Positions 24,758-33,194 are shown, numbered from the stretch's first letter. The stretch: DNA of 42,638 nt from Labilibaculum sp. K2S (GCF_030372765.1 NZ_JAUCMW010000022.1:35310-77947); one strand, 5' to 3'. The notes: generated by a model from the sequence alone, not told the origin. Numbers and translations: made by a program.

Positions 24758-27649
24758 CTAGTCAACATCAATATGCTCTTCCATATAAACTTCTAATGGT
24801 GCACATGTGCACATCAGGTTTCTATCACCAAAAGCATCATCAACACGAGCTACTGAAGGCCAAAATTTATTATCAGCAACCCAACTTAACGGATAAGCTG
24901 CTTTTTTACGATTGTATGTATGATTCCACTCATCAGCAGTTAATACCATATGTGTGTGAGGTGCATTTTTCAATACATTATCAGAAACATCGGCAACACC
25001 ATCTTCAATCTCTTTCATTTCCTCATTGATTTTCGCCAATGCTTCAATGAAACGATCCATCTCTTCCAATGGCTCACTTTCGGTTGGTTCAACCATTAAT
25101 GTACCATGAACAGGGAAAGATAGTGTTGGAGCATGAAATCCATAATCCATTAATCGCTTAGCGATGTCGGTATCGGTGATTCCTACTGACTTATGGAACT
25201 CGCGACAGTCAAAAATCATTTCATGACCAACGCGGCCTTTTGCTCCTTTATATAAAATTTTGAAGCCCAACTTTTCAAAAGATGAAGCCAAATAGTTCGC
25301 ATTCAAAATTGCCATTTTTGTAACTTGCTCCAAACCTTCTGCACCTAACATGGCAATGTAACCATAGGTAATTGGCAATACACTTGCCGACCCGAATGGA
25401 GCTGCCGCTACTGCAGTAATTGCATTTTTACCACCGGTTTTCACAAATTTGTGAGAAGGTAAAAATTGCACCAAATGTTCAGCCACACAAATTGGACCAA
25501 CACCAGGTCCTCCACCACCGTGAGGAATTGCAAATGTTTTATGAAGATTCAAGTGGCAAACATCAGCTCCAATTGTACCCGGATTTGTTAAACCTACCTG
25601 AGCATTCATATTCGCTCCATCCATGTAAACCTGTCCTCCGTTTTCATGAATCAGATTCATCATAGCCTTAATACCTGTTTCGAACACACCATGAGTAGAT
25701 GGATAGGTGATCATGTAAGCACACAAATCATCTTTATGCTTTTCGGCTTTGGCTTTTAAGTCCTCAAATTCTACGTTTCCGTTTTCATCGCAGTTTACAA
25801 TCACAACTTTCATTCCTGCCATAGTTACCGAAGCAGGATTTGTTCCGTGAGCCGATGAAGGAATTAAAACAACATTTCTGTGACCTTCACCTCTTGAGAT
25901 ATGATATTCGCGAATCACCATTAAGCCGGTATACTCACCAGCGGCACCTGAATTTGGTTGTAAGGTACAACCTGCAAATCCGGTAATAACCGAAAGCCAT
26001 TTTTCAAGATCTTCAATAATTTCCTTGTAACCAAGAGCCTGATCAACAGGAACGAATGGATGAATTCCACCAATCTCCGGCCAGCTAATTGGAAGCATTT
26101 CCACTGCAGCATTCAGCTTCATTGTACACGATCCCAAAGAAATCATAGATGTATTCAATCCAATATCTTTCTTTTCCAAACTTTTGATGTAACGCATTAA
26201 AGCTGTTTCGGAACGGTAACGTTTAAATACATCCAGACTTAGAAATTCACTTGTTCTTGCATATTTTGAATCGAAATAAATTTTTTCTTCGATGCCAGCA
26301 ACAACAACTTCATTTTCACCCTTTGCTTTCGCAAAAATACTAAGTATCGTACTCAATTCCTCTGCACTAATTTTCTCATCAATTGAAATACCAATTGTTG
26401 TATCGTTAATATAGAAGAAATTGAATTCAGCTTCTAAAGCCACTTTACGGATTTCCTCAACAGAAACTCCGGCAGGAATCACAACCTGCAAAGTATCAAA
26501 GAAGTTGTCAACAGTTTGTTGATAACCCAAGGATTTTAATCCTTCAGATAAAATACCTGCAGCAGAATGAATGTGCATTGCAATTCTCTTCAAACCTTCC
26601 TGACCATGATATACACCATAGAAACCAGCCATTGTAGCTAATAAGGCTTGTGCTGTACAGATATTTGAAGTTGCTTTTTCGCGCTTAATATGCTGTTCCC
26701 GGGTTTGCAAAGCCAAACGCAAGGCATTGTTTCCCTGTGCATCTTTAGTTACCCCAATAATACGACCGGGAATGCTTCTTTTGTAAGCTTCACGACAAGC
26801 CATATATGCTGCATGAGGTCCGCCATATCCCATTGGAACACCAAAACGTTGAGATGTACCAACAACAATATCAGCACCCCACTCGCCTGGAGGTGTTAAC
26901 AGCACCAAACTCATTAAATCAGCAGCTACAGCAACCAATGCTTCAGCCTGATGAGCACGCTCAACAAAACCTGAATAATCTTCAACACTTCCGTTTGAAG
27001 CCGGATATGGAACAATGGCGCCAAAAACCTGATCAGTAAATTCAAAGGTTTTGAAATCACCAACAACCAACTCAATTCCCAAAGGAGTTGCACGGGTAGT
27101 TAATACGTCCAGAGTATGAGCAAAAACATTCTTATCAACAAAAAACTGATTTGCATCAGCCTTTTTCTTAGCGCGGGAACGCAAAGCCTGCATCATATAC
27201 ATCGACTCTCCCACAGCTGTTGCTTCATCTAAAAGGGAACTATTAGCCAATTCCATTTTAGTTAAATCCAAAATCATGGTCTGAAAGTTCAGTAAAGCTT
27301 CCAATCTACCTTGTGATACTTCTGCCTGATAAGGTGTATAAGGAGTATACCATCCTGGATTCTCCAGTACATTTCGCTGGATAGCCGCTGGAGTAATGGT
27401 ATCGTAATACCCTTGTCCAATGAATGTTCGGAATACTTTGTTTTTAGCAGCAATTCCTTTAATCTTCGAAAAATATTCGTATTCTGATAATGCTTTTGGA
27501 AGGTTTAATGCTTTTTCCAAACGAATATCTGAAGGGATTGTTTCATCAATCAGGGCTTCCAAAGAAGAAGCACCAACAGTTTCCAACATTGTTTTAATAT
27601 CGCCGTTACGAGGTCCAATGTGACGGGAAACAAACTTTTCAGTTGCCAT
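24758..27649 (-). CDS. gcvP: Glycine dehydrogenase (aminomethyl-transferring), P-protein
   Basis: A 963-residue full-length (fused alpha-beta type) P-protein of the glycine cleavage system. It decarboxylates glycine with PLP and passes the aminomethyl group to lipoyl GcvH. Family features include FVSRHIGPRNGDI at the start, NPGWYTPYTPYQAEVSQGRLE, GPHAAYMACRE, MISLGSCTMKLN, and the PLP-lysine motif HLNLHKTFAIPHGGGGPG (around residue 700). Length matches other bacteria (about 950-960). Neither gcvT nor gcvH is adjacent. It starts with ATG at 27649. The upstream region has a CRP/FNR-like palindrome, but no glycine riboswitch is recognisable. Confidence 0.97.
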   Translation of the reverse strand: MATEKFVSRHIGPRNGDIKTMLETVGASSLEALIDETIPSDIRLEKALNLPKALSEYEYFSKIKGIAAKNKVFRTFIGQGYYDTITPAAIQRNVLENPGWYTPYTPYQAEVSQGRLEALLNFQTMILDLTKMELANSSLLDEATAVGESMYMMQALRSRAKKKADANQFFVDKNVFAHTLDVLTTRATPLGIELVVGDFKTFEFTDQVFGAIVPYPASNGSVEDYSGFVERAHQAEALVAVAADLMSLVLLTPPGEWGADIVVGTSQRFGVPMGYGGPHAAYMACREAYKRSIPGRIIGVTKDAQGNNALRLALQTREQHIKREKATSNICTAQALLATMAGFYGVYHGQEGLKRIAMHIHSAAGILSEGLKSLGYQQTVDNFFDTLQVVIPAGVSVEEIRKVALEAEFNFFYINDTTIGISIDEKISAEELSTILSIFAKAKGENEVVVAGIEEKIYFDSKYARTSEFLSLDVFKRYRSETALMRYIKSLEKKDIGLNTSMISLGSCTMKLNAAVEMLPISWPEIGGIHPFVPVDQALGYKEIIEDLEKWLSVITGFAGCTLQPNSGAAGEYTGLMVIREYHISRGEGHRNVVLIPSSAHGTNPASVTMAGMKVVIVNCDENGNVEFEDLKAKAEKHKDDLCAYMITYPSTHGVFETGIKAMMNLIHENGGQVYMDGANMNAQVGLTNPGTIGADVCHLNLHKTFAIPHGGGGPGVGPICVAEHLVQFLPSHKFVKTGGKNAITAVAAAPFGSASVLPITYGYIAMLGAEGLEQVTKMAILNANYLASSFEKLGFKILYKGAKGRVGHEMIFDCREFHKSVGITDTDIAKRLMDYGFHAPTLSFPVHGTLMVEPTESEPLEEMDRFIEALAKINEEMKEIEDGVADVSDNVLKNAPHTHMVLTADEWNHTYNRKKAAYPLSWVADNKFWPSVARVDDAFGDRNLMCTCAPLEVYMEEHIDVD

Positions 27650-27812
27650 ATTGTTGTTTAAATTAGGTGTTGTTTATAAAATATTTGTGTACGTAAAAGT
27701 AGTAAAAGATTTAAATTTACTAAGAGGTAAAACCCTGAATTTAGTCCCTGTTATTCAATATTCTCATATTCAACAACAATTCCTCTTAAGGGATTGTTTT
27801 ACAGATTGATAC

Positions 27813-27834
27813 AAATATGATTTTTATCACATTT
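27813..27834. promoter_or_regulatory. CRP/FNR-type palindrome upstream of gcvP
   Basis: A 22-bp inverted repeat, half-sites AAATATGAT and ATCACATTT separated by TTTT, with one mismatched pair. It resembles the E. coli CRP consensus (TGTGA...TCACA) and the FNR core GAT-N4-ATC. It lies about 165 bases before the gcvP start. Whether gcvP is the target is inference. Confidence 0.4.
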
Positions 27835-27863
27835 ACAGCTTGCTGTTAAGCCTGTTTTGGATA

Positions 27864-27892
27864 CAAAAAAACCCCATGTTAAAATGAGGTTT
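27864..27892 (-). terminator. Intrinsic terminator of the MBL-fold gene
   Basis: AAACCCCAT (27869-27877) pairs with ATGAGGTTT (27884-27892) with one G-U pair; the minus-strand transcript then runs into T bases. Confidence 0.7.
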
Positions 27893-27909
27893 AGAATATT
27901 TTAATTGAT

Positions 27910-28560
27910 TTAACTCAATCCTTTTAAAAACAAATTCTTAGATCTCTCGTGTCCTATAGAAGTTGCCGGACCATGCCCTGGATAAACACAAACTTCATCG
28001 TCAAGAACCAAAAGCTTGGTTTTGATTCCTTCAATTAATTGCTCGTAATTTCCGTAAGGTAAATCTGTTCGCCCAATACTTTCGCGAAATAAAACATCAC
28101 CTGCGATTAAGAATTTTTGTTCCTCGTTATAAAACACTACATGACCAGGAGAATGTCCGGGAACATGAATAACTTTCAACTCCGAATTTCCAAATTTAAT
28201 AATGTCACCTTCCTGAATCAGCTTACCAATAGGAGGTGGCTCCACCACATTTTCCAATCCTAATCGAACTCCGTAATTAGGAGCTTCAGCCAACAAAAAT
28301 TCATCATCTTTATGAGCTTCGGTAAGCAAGCCAAACTGATCTTTCATAAATTGATTGCCCAAAACATGATCGATATGCAAATGCGTATTCAACTGCTTTA
28401 CCAGTTTCAGCCCTTTCTTTTCAACAAAATCAATCAGCTTTCTGCCTTCGTCTTTAAAAAAAGCACCACAGTCAATCAAGACCGCTTCCCCGGTTTCATC
28501 ATATAATATGTATGTGTTTTCCTGCCAGTGATTAAACACCAATGTTTCTATCGTAATCAT
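27910..28560 (-). CDS. MBL-fold metallo-hydrolase (glyoxalase II-like)
   Basis: A 216-residue metallo-beta-lactamase-fold hydrolase. The metal motif is THLHIDH (His60, His62, Asp64, His65), followed by HVPGHSPGHVVFY, AGDVLF and a C-terminal YPGHGPATSIGHERSKN. This is the compact YcbL/GloB-like group, which hydrolyses thioesters such as S-lactoylglutathione, or related substrates. Cytosolic. It is in line with gcvP and thpR but has its own promoter box and terminator, so it is probably monocistronic. The substrate is not decidable from sequence. Confidence 0.88.
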   Translation of the reverse strand: MITIETLVFNHWQENTYILYDETGEAVLIDCGAFFKDEGRKLIDFVEKKGLKLVKQLNTHLHIDHVLGNQFMKDQFGLLTEAHKDDEFLLAEAPNYGVRLGLENVVEPPPIGKLIQEGDIIKFGNSELKVIHVPGHSPGHVVFYNEEQKFLIAGDVLFRESIGRTDLPYGNYEQLIEGIKTKLLVLDDEVCVYPGHGPATSIGHERSKNLFLKGLS

Positions 28561-28582
28561 ATTCGAATATTTTTAAGTAGCC

Positions 28583-28590
28583 CAAATTTA
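28583..28590 (-). promoter_or_regulatory. Bacteroidota -7 box for the MBL-fold gene
   Basis: On the minus strand TAAATTTG matches TAnnTTTG, 23 bases before the ATG at 28560. Confidence 0.5.
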
Positions 28591-28683
28591 CATTTAATCA
28601 TTAATTTAAAAAATACTGATGAAAGGAAAATTTAAAAGCCGTTTGTAATTATTTATTTCAACACTTTACAAATGAAAAACAAC

Positions 28684-29259
28684 TCACACATTCTGATTTT
28701 TCAAGCTAAAAATTTCCAAAACCTTATAAACAGGTCCTTGTTGTGTTAAAAGACTTTCCATCAAAACAAATTCAGTAATTAGCAACTCACTATCCTGCCA
28801 ATCTTTCCATTTCAGTAAGCATTCTTTTATCCTTTCCGGATTTTCAACTCCTCCTTTAATTCGGCCAATGGTCAGGTGAGGTGTATATTTATAATCCTCA
28901 CGCACTTTACTTTTTTCAAGGTGAATTCGAATGTTCTCCTGCAGTTTATATAAGCCTGAAGTCGAATTAATGCCAGTCCATAAGATTCTTGGATGCTCGA
29001 TTGAAGGAAAAGCACCCAGCGATTTTAAATTCAACCGAAAGGCATTAAGATTAGCTCCAATCGTCTTCAATTTATTAGTAATCATGGTTATTTCCTCCAC
29101 ACCGGTCTCTCCCAGAAAAAGAAGTGTAATGTGAAGTCCGTTTTTATTGACCCATTTTATTCTTTCTTCATTTAAATCAAATCCAACTTGACGAAAAAGC
29201 TCATTAATTTGATCTGTATTATCTATCTTTATTGCAACAAATATACGTTTCGTCTTCAT
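28684..29259 (-). CDS. thpR: RNA 2',3'-cyclic phosphodiesterase (2H family, LigT-like)
   Basis: A 191-residue 2H phosphoesterase. The two catalytic HxT motifs are present: GLHITLLFLGE (His43) and TPHLTIGRIKG (about His129). The N-terminus KRIFVAIKI is typical. The family hydrolyses 2',3'-cyclic phosphates on RNA and can ligate tRNA halves in vitro. It is divergent from elbB; an 18-bp palindrome lies just upstream of its ATG. Confidence 0.92.
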   Translation of the reverse strand: MKTKRIFVAIKIDNTDQINELFRQVGFDLNEERIKWVNKNGLHITLLFLGETGVEEITMITNKLKTIGANLNAFRLNLKSLGAFPSIEHPRILWTGINSTSGLYKLQENIRIHLEKSKVREDYKYTPHLTIGRIKGGVENPERIKECLLKWKDWQDSELLITEFVLMESLLTQQGPVYKVLEIFSLKNQNV

Positions 29260-29266
29260 TCTTTTA

Positions 29267-29284
29267 ATTTGTATTAATACAAAT
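29267..29284. promoter_or_regulatory. 18-bp perfect palindrome upstream of thpR
   Basis: ATTTGTATTAATACAAAT is its own reverse complement. It lies 8 bases before the thpR ATG and about 97 bases before elbB, in the divergent spacer. A dimeric repressor site is the simplest reading. The AT-rich context weakens the case. Confidence 0.4.
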
Positions 29285-29380
29285 GGAATTAGTTCAGGCT
29301 AATTCCCCAATAAAATATAAAGAACAGATATTCGTTTATTTAAAACAAACATCATAAACCGTAAAATAACGTATCACAAA

Positions 29381-30034
29381 ATGAATTCAAAAAAAAAATT
29401 TGCAGTTGTTCTAGCAGGATCAGGTGTCTATGATGGTTCTGAAATTCATGAAGCAACCTTAGCCTTATATTCCATTTCAAAAAACGGAGGAAGCTATCAG
29501 GTTTTTGCTCCCAACGTCGATCAATACCATGTAATTAACCATATTACAGGAGAAGAAATGCCCGAAACAAGAAATGTATTGGTTGAGGCTGCTCGAATTG
29601 CTCGAGGGAATATCAAAGATTTAAAGGAGTTCTCGGCCGATGAGTTTGATGCCATTCTTTTTCCCGGTGGCTTTGGAGTTGCAAAAAATCTGTGCACATT
29701 TGCTTTTTCAGGTGCCGACTGTCAGGTAAATCCTGATGTAGAAGCCGCCTTAAAGGCGATGCACAAAGCAAAAAAACCAATCGGAGCCCTTTGCATCGCT
29801 CCTGCCCTTATTGCAAAAGTTCTGGGAGATGTTGAAGTTACCATTGGACAAGATGAAGAGGCAACTGAAGCAATTTCTAAAATGGGAGCCACTCATGTTG
29901 CAACAACTCACGGTGAAATTGTATTTGATAAAGAGAATAAAATTGTGACAACTCCTTGCTATATGCTTAATTCAACAATCGCTCAAATTGGCGATGAAGC
30001 AGATAATGTAGTGAAAACAATTATGGCATTATAA
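29381..30034 (+). CDS. elbB: ElbB-family glyoxalase / DJ-1-PfpI superfamily protein
   Basis: A 217-residue protein of the DJ-1/PfpI superfamily, matching the ElbB group: KKFAVVLAGSGVYDGSEIHEA at the start, AILFPGGFGVAKNLCTFAF, and the nucleophile elbow PIGALCIAPALIAKV with a conserved Cys. It ends with TTPCYMLNSTIAQIGD. E. coli ElbB has been linked to isoprenoid synthesis and shows glyoxalase activity; the physiological role is unclear. Cytosolic. A hairpin follows and separates it from the next gene. Confidence 0.92.
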   Translation: MNSKKKFAVVLAGSGVYDGSEIHEATLALYSISKNGGSYQVFAPNVDQYHVINHITGEEMPETRNVLVEAARIARGNIKDLKEFSADEFDAILFPGGFGVAKNLCTFAFSGADCQVNPDVEAALKAMHKAKKPIGALCIAPALIAKVLGDVEVTIGQDEEATEAISKMGATHVATTHGEIVFDKENKIVTTPCYMLNSTIAQIGDEADNVVKTIMAL

Positions 30035-30038
30035 ATTG

Positions 30039-30061
30039 GATGTTGGCTTTTAGCCAACATC
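30039..30061 (+). other. Strong intercistronic hairpin after elbB
   Basis: GATGTTGGCT (30039-30048) pairs perfectly with AGCCAACATC (30052-30061), loop TTT. Only a short, interrupted T stretch follows, so it is a weak terminator or an mRNA-stabilising or processing hairpin. The next ATG is 12 bases on. Confidence 0.6.
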
Positions 30062-30073
30062 ACATTTCCTTCT

Positions 30074-30634
30074 ATGAAAAACAGAAACACCAAAGATCCA
30101 GCCGAAAATCACATCTATCCTTTTATCCTTTCTAATTTAGTACTCTTTGTTGCTATTTTCTTCTCCCTCAATTCTGCACATGAGGCCGCAATACTTCTGT
30201 ATAGTATTGCTCTGAATCTATTTGTCAACTGGCTGGTTTTTTACTCAACGCAAAAAAAGAAATTGATTCATTTTTCGGAATACTACAACAACTTGATTAT
30301 AGGGATATTTTGCATTGCCTCCTTTTTACCGGTTTTTCTAATGATAATACCTGTACTTCTTTTTCCTGAAATCTCCAGCTTTATTTTACTTGTTTCAAGC
30401 CTGTTAATTTCTTTCCTACTCAAAAAAATAATCATTAAAAACTATAAGTGGGAAAAAAAGGCTGAGCAATACATGAACCTGTACCGAATGAATATCGAAG
30501 AAAAAAAAGAACAGGCCTTTAACGATTTAAAGAAGTTCATTAACGAATCCGGCCAAACTAAGTTTGCTGATTACTTAGAGAAAAACCAGATGTTTGATCG
30601 CAGAATGGAGGAATATCTAAGCACTAAACGTTAA
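30074..30634 (+). CDS. Hypothetical membrane protein with charged C-terminal tail
   Basis: A 186-residue protein that I do not recognise. Four hydrophobic segments (about 16-36, 40-61, 74-98, 100-121) form the membrane part, and residues 122-186 form a charged, Lys/Glu-rich, probably helical cytosolic tail. Its nearest upstream gene is elbB (hairpin between). It converges on the rSAM gene, with only 6 bases separating the two stop codons. Confidence 0.75.
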   Translation: MKNRNTKDPAENHIYPFILSNLVLFVAIFFSLNSAHEAAILLYSIALNLFVNWLVFYSTQKKKLIHFSEYYNNLIIGIFCIASFLPVFLMIIPVLLFPEISSFILLVSSLLISFLLKKIIIKNYKWEKKAEQYMNLYRMNIEEKKEQAFNDLKKFINESGQTKFADYLEKNQMFDRRMEEYLSTKR

Positions 30635-30640
30635 AAACAG

Positions 30641-31738
30641 TTACTCTTTACAGGCTTCTTCGCCTTCTTTTATTCTATTTAGATGACAGAATAACAATTT
30701 TCCGGTTTTTTCATCACGCAAGTGCATTCCATTCCCTTCGCAATATTTAAACGAACTGCAATCGGAACATTCGCCTGTCTTCATCCAAGTTCTGTCTCTA
30801 TAAATTGAATATTCATTCTCCCAAATCTCCTTAAAACTATTTTTATAGATATTCCCCTGCGAAAAGTTATCCCGAAGATTTGGACATGCCGAAATGGAAC
30901 CGTCTATCAGAACAGAGGCTACATTAACACCCGCCCGGCAGAAAAACAAGTTATCACGCACCTCACCTTCGTAGTTTCCTAAAAACCCCTCACAACCGTA
31001 ATTCAATTTGATATCCCCTTTTTTTCTTTCCCTTGCAATAAAATCGAACAGGTGTTTAAATTGTACCGGATTCAATTGCAATTCGCTATGTTCCTTTGCC
31101 CTTCCTATCGGAAAAACGGTGAATAGCCGCCATTCTTTAACGCCTTTGGATAAAAGCAGTTCCTTGAGCTGGTTTAATTCATTAAAATTCTTTTGATTCA
31201 CACAGGTAACCACATCAAATTTAAGGTCATCTGTTTCGGATAAAAGCCCAATGGCATTTACTGCATTTTCAAAACTTTTTGGATTCCCTCTCAACCAATT
31301 GTGCGAATTCTCCAATCCATCCAAACTAATGGTAACGGCACGCAAACCAGCTTGCAAAAGAGATTGCAGTCTTTTAGAGCTAAGATGAAATCCATTGGAA
31401 ACCATTCCCCACGGAAATCCCCTCTCATACAATTGTTTTCCACAAATTTCCAAATCATTTCGCAACAATGGTTCTCCACCTGTTAAAACAATCATGGTTT
31501 TATTTGGCTCAACAATGCCGGATACATCATCAATAGCTCCAATAAAATCAGAAACAGGCATGTCCTTTACTGCAGCTTCTTTTTTGCAATCGCTGCCACA
31601 ATGCAAACAATTCAAATTGCAACGCAAGGTACATTCCCAAAATATATAATTGAGTTGATGCAGCTTTTTTGCATTGTCCCGGTATTTTCTAAAAAGTTCA
31701 AGAGCTATTTTTTTGCGTAACGAGAGTTTCGAATTCAT
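30641..31738 (-). CDS. Radical SAM/SPASM enzyme of the rSAM/lipoprotein system
   Basis: A 365-residue radical SAM protein. The 4Fe-4S motif CX3CX2C is at C40, C44, C47 (ECTLRCNLNCLHCGSDC), followed by VLTGGEPLLRNDLE. The C-terminal third is a SPASM-type cysteine domain with SISACPNLRDNFSQGN and a later ECSDCSSFKYCEGNGMH. This matches the rSAM partner of the known Bacteroidota 'rSAM/lipoprotein system' (TIGR04133 as I recall; not searched). Such enzymes modify peptides or proteins, and the adjacent lipoprotein is the presumed substrate. Its ATG overlaps the stop of that gene (TAATG), so the two are translationally coupled. Confidence 0.88.
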   Translation of the reverse strand: MNSKLSLRKKIALELFRKYRDNAKKLHQLNYIFWECTLRCNLNCLHCGSDCKKEAAVKDMPVSDFIGAIDDVSGIVEPNKTMIVLTGGEPLLRNDLEICGKQLYERGFPWGMVSNGFHLSSKRLQSLLQAGLRAVTISLDGLENSHNWLRGNPKSFENAVNAIGLLSETDDLKFDVVTCVNQKNFNELNQLKELLLSKGVKEWRLFTVFPIGRAKEHSELQLNPVQFKHLFDFIARERKKGDIKLNYGCEGFLGNYEGEVRDNLFFCRAGVNVASVLIDGSISACPNLRDNFSQGNIYKNSFKEIWENEYSIYRDRTWMKTGECSDCSSFKYCEGNGMHLRDEKTGKLLFCHLNRIKEGEEACKE

Positions 31739-32184
31739 TATTTGTCCTCTGATAGTTCAACATTCACTTCCTTTGCTGTTTCTCCACTGTCCCACGACCC
31801 CGTACTGTTTACGAACTGAGGGTCTTTAAATTCTACAATGCTGTCTTTTAAAAGGTAACTGCCATTATCACTGCCATCAATATCTTCGTACCGAACTGTG
31901 AAATTTTGATCCTGAGGAAATTCAACAACCTGTAATGCATACTCTCCCTTTTCATCGGTGTAAGTTGAATCGTATTGCATTTTCACTTTAATATTCGGTA
32001 TCGCCACCTCACTTTCAGAAGTTACTGTTCCGTAAATTTTGAAGGTTGCATGAGGTGTTCCATACTCAACAGCACCATTTCCTCCACCATCACATCCGGT
32101 AAAAGAAATTGTACCACCTATGCCCATAATGGATAAAAGGACCGCAATTAATTTGTTGTACTTCTTCAATACTTTTTTTCTCAT
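31738..32184 (-). CDS. Lipoprotein partner of the rSAM/SPASM enzyme
   Basis: A 148-residue predicted lipoprotein. The N-terminus is basic (MRKKVLKKYNK), then a hydrophobic stretch and a lipobox ending SFTGC (about residue 30), followed by DGGGNGAVEYGTPHATF. The EYGTPHA segment just after the lipid cysteine is what I recall as the hallmark of the rSAM-associated lipoprotein family (TIGR04134). The rest is a beta-rich domain like carboxypeptidase regulatory domains (FKIYGTVTSESEVAIPNIKV, DEKGEYALQV). Likely inner- or outer-membrane anchored and modified by the enzyme encoded downstream; the modification is unknown. It lies upstream of the enzyme with a one-base overlap. Confidence 0.85.
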   Translation of the reverse strand: MRKKVLKKYNKLIAVLLSIMGIGGTISFTGCDGGGNGAVEYGTPHATFKIYGTVTSESEVAIPNIKVKMQYDSTYTDEKGEYALQVVEFPQDQNFTVRYEDIDGSDNGSYLLKDSIVEFKDPQFVNSTGSWDSGETAKEVNVELSEDK

Positions 32185-32328
32185 AACATTAAGTTTTAAT
32201 TATCTGATGCAGAACCATACTAAAGGTTGCTTCTAATAAACAAAAACATGATTATCAACTCATGTCGACACTCCAAATTACAAGAAACAAACACATTAAT
32301 CGACACAAAAACGCCCATTCTATTGGCC
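32185..32328. other. Leader region of the rSAM/lipoprotein operon
   Basis: An AT-rich 144-base stretch between the lipoprotein ATG and the repeat array. No exact TAnnTTTG box is present on the minus strand; near misses occur around 32275-32300. The small palindrome TGTCGACA is at about 32264-32271. Confidence 0.4.
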
Positions 32329-32510
32329 CTTCGTCTCTGTGAGGCTCCCTTCGCATAAAGTAGGCCTTCCTTCGTGCCTGTGACCCTCCCTTCGTAAGAA
32401 TTATCCAAATCTTCGCACCTGTGAGCCTCCCTTCGCAAAAGTAAGCCTCCCTTCTTCTCTGTGACCCGCCCTTCGCACCTGTGACCCTCCCTTCGCAAAA
32501 GTAAGCGCTC
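32329..32510. repeat. Nine tandem 20-21 bp repeats of two alternating types
   Basis: Units start at 32329, 32349, 32370, 32390, 32411, 32431, 32451, 32471 and 32491. Type C is like CTTCGCACCTGTGACCCTCC (units 1, 3, 5, 7, 8). Type A is like CTTCGCAAAAGTAAGCCTCC (units 2, 6, 9; unit 4 is a degenerate relative). The period is not a multiple of three in all units, so the open frames across it are probably accidental. It is not a CRISPR: there are no unique spacers of constant length. The array ends before the DUF4294 gene and lies 145 bases upstream of the lipoprotein gene. Confidence 0.92.
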
Positions 32511-32539
32511 TTCACGGGGCTTTCAGAAGGTTTTCAATT

Positions 32540-33178
32540 TTAATTGATTCTCCTCATTGGTAATTTCCCCGGAGGTGGCAATTCGCCGCGTTTCATTCTG
32601 TCGAGTATTTCTTCAATCATCCAATCGTCGCCCAAAGGATCGTATTCTGCTTTTAGCGATGAGCCAAACATCGCAGCCACCGATTGCCAGAATATTGCTG
32701 CAAACGATCCTTTCAACTCCTTTAAATGATTGTAGCTGGTATTTCCGGTTTCCCGATCAATCAATTTCATCATCAATTTGCCTTGCGAAATCTTCAGTTT
32801 CATCAGAGGTTTTTTGTAATCTTTCATCAAACCATTGTATTCTTTTCGGATGAGTTTACGGCGTTGTTTTTTGCTTTCAATTCCTTCTAAATCTTTGGTA
32901 AGCCTTCCAATAGTTTCATTGGCGGCCTCGGCATAAGGATAAACAATCCGAATATTTCGAACCATCCGCCAGTATTGTCTGGTATTTTGATAATGCTTTC
33001 TTCTCTTTTTTTTGCAGCGTACAATTTTAACCTCGTCGAGATTAACATGCAAATTGGAATCGAGAAAGATGATCGTGTCTTGTTGTGAAAATGAGCGAAT
33101 ACTGCACAACTCCTTTGCTGATGCCGAAGCAGCAAAAGCAAATAAGATAATCAAGCCTGTTGTAAACCATCTGACCAT
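32540..33178 (-). CDS. DUF4294-like exported protein
   Basis: A 212-residue protein starting at an internal ATG (33178); a start at 33292 would lie upstream of the promoter box at 33195-33202 and would not give a signal peptide. With the chosen start it begins MVRWFTTGLIILFAFAASASA, a signal peptide. The mature part has DEVKIV, a very basic stretch, then the YWRMVRNIRIVYPYAEAANETIGRL block that I associate with DUF4294, and a C-terminal region ending GELPPPGKLPMRRIN. Function unknown; Bacteroidota-specific. It is in the same direction as the rSAM pair but separated from it by the repeat array. Confidence 0.78.
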   Translation of the reverse strand: MVRWFTTGLIILFAFAASASAKELCSIRSFSQQDTIIFLDSNLHVNLDEVKIVRCKKKRRKHYQNTRQYWRMVRNIRIVYPYAEAANETIGRLTKDLEGIESKKQRRKLIRKEYNGLMKDYKKPLMKLKISQGKLMMKLIDRETGNTSYNHLKELKGSFAAIFWQSVAAMFGSSLKAEYDPLGDDWMIEEILDRMKRGELPPPGKLPMRRIN

Positions 33179-33194
33179 AACGAAAATTCCTAAC

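Noticed and set aside
27650..27860. Glycine riboswitch before gcvP
   Set aside because: No tandem aptamer pattern or conserved core could be found in the leader.
32329..32510. CRISPR array
   Set aside because: Units are contiguous and differ along their length; no constant spacer of unique sequence and no cas gene nearby.
32220..32515. Open frames on the minus strand across the 20-bp repeats (CEGRVTGAK-like peptide)
   Set aside because: They arise from the repeats themselves; the mixed 20/21-bp period breaks any fixed frame, and two overlapping frames look alike.
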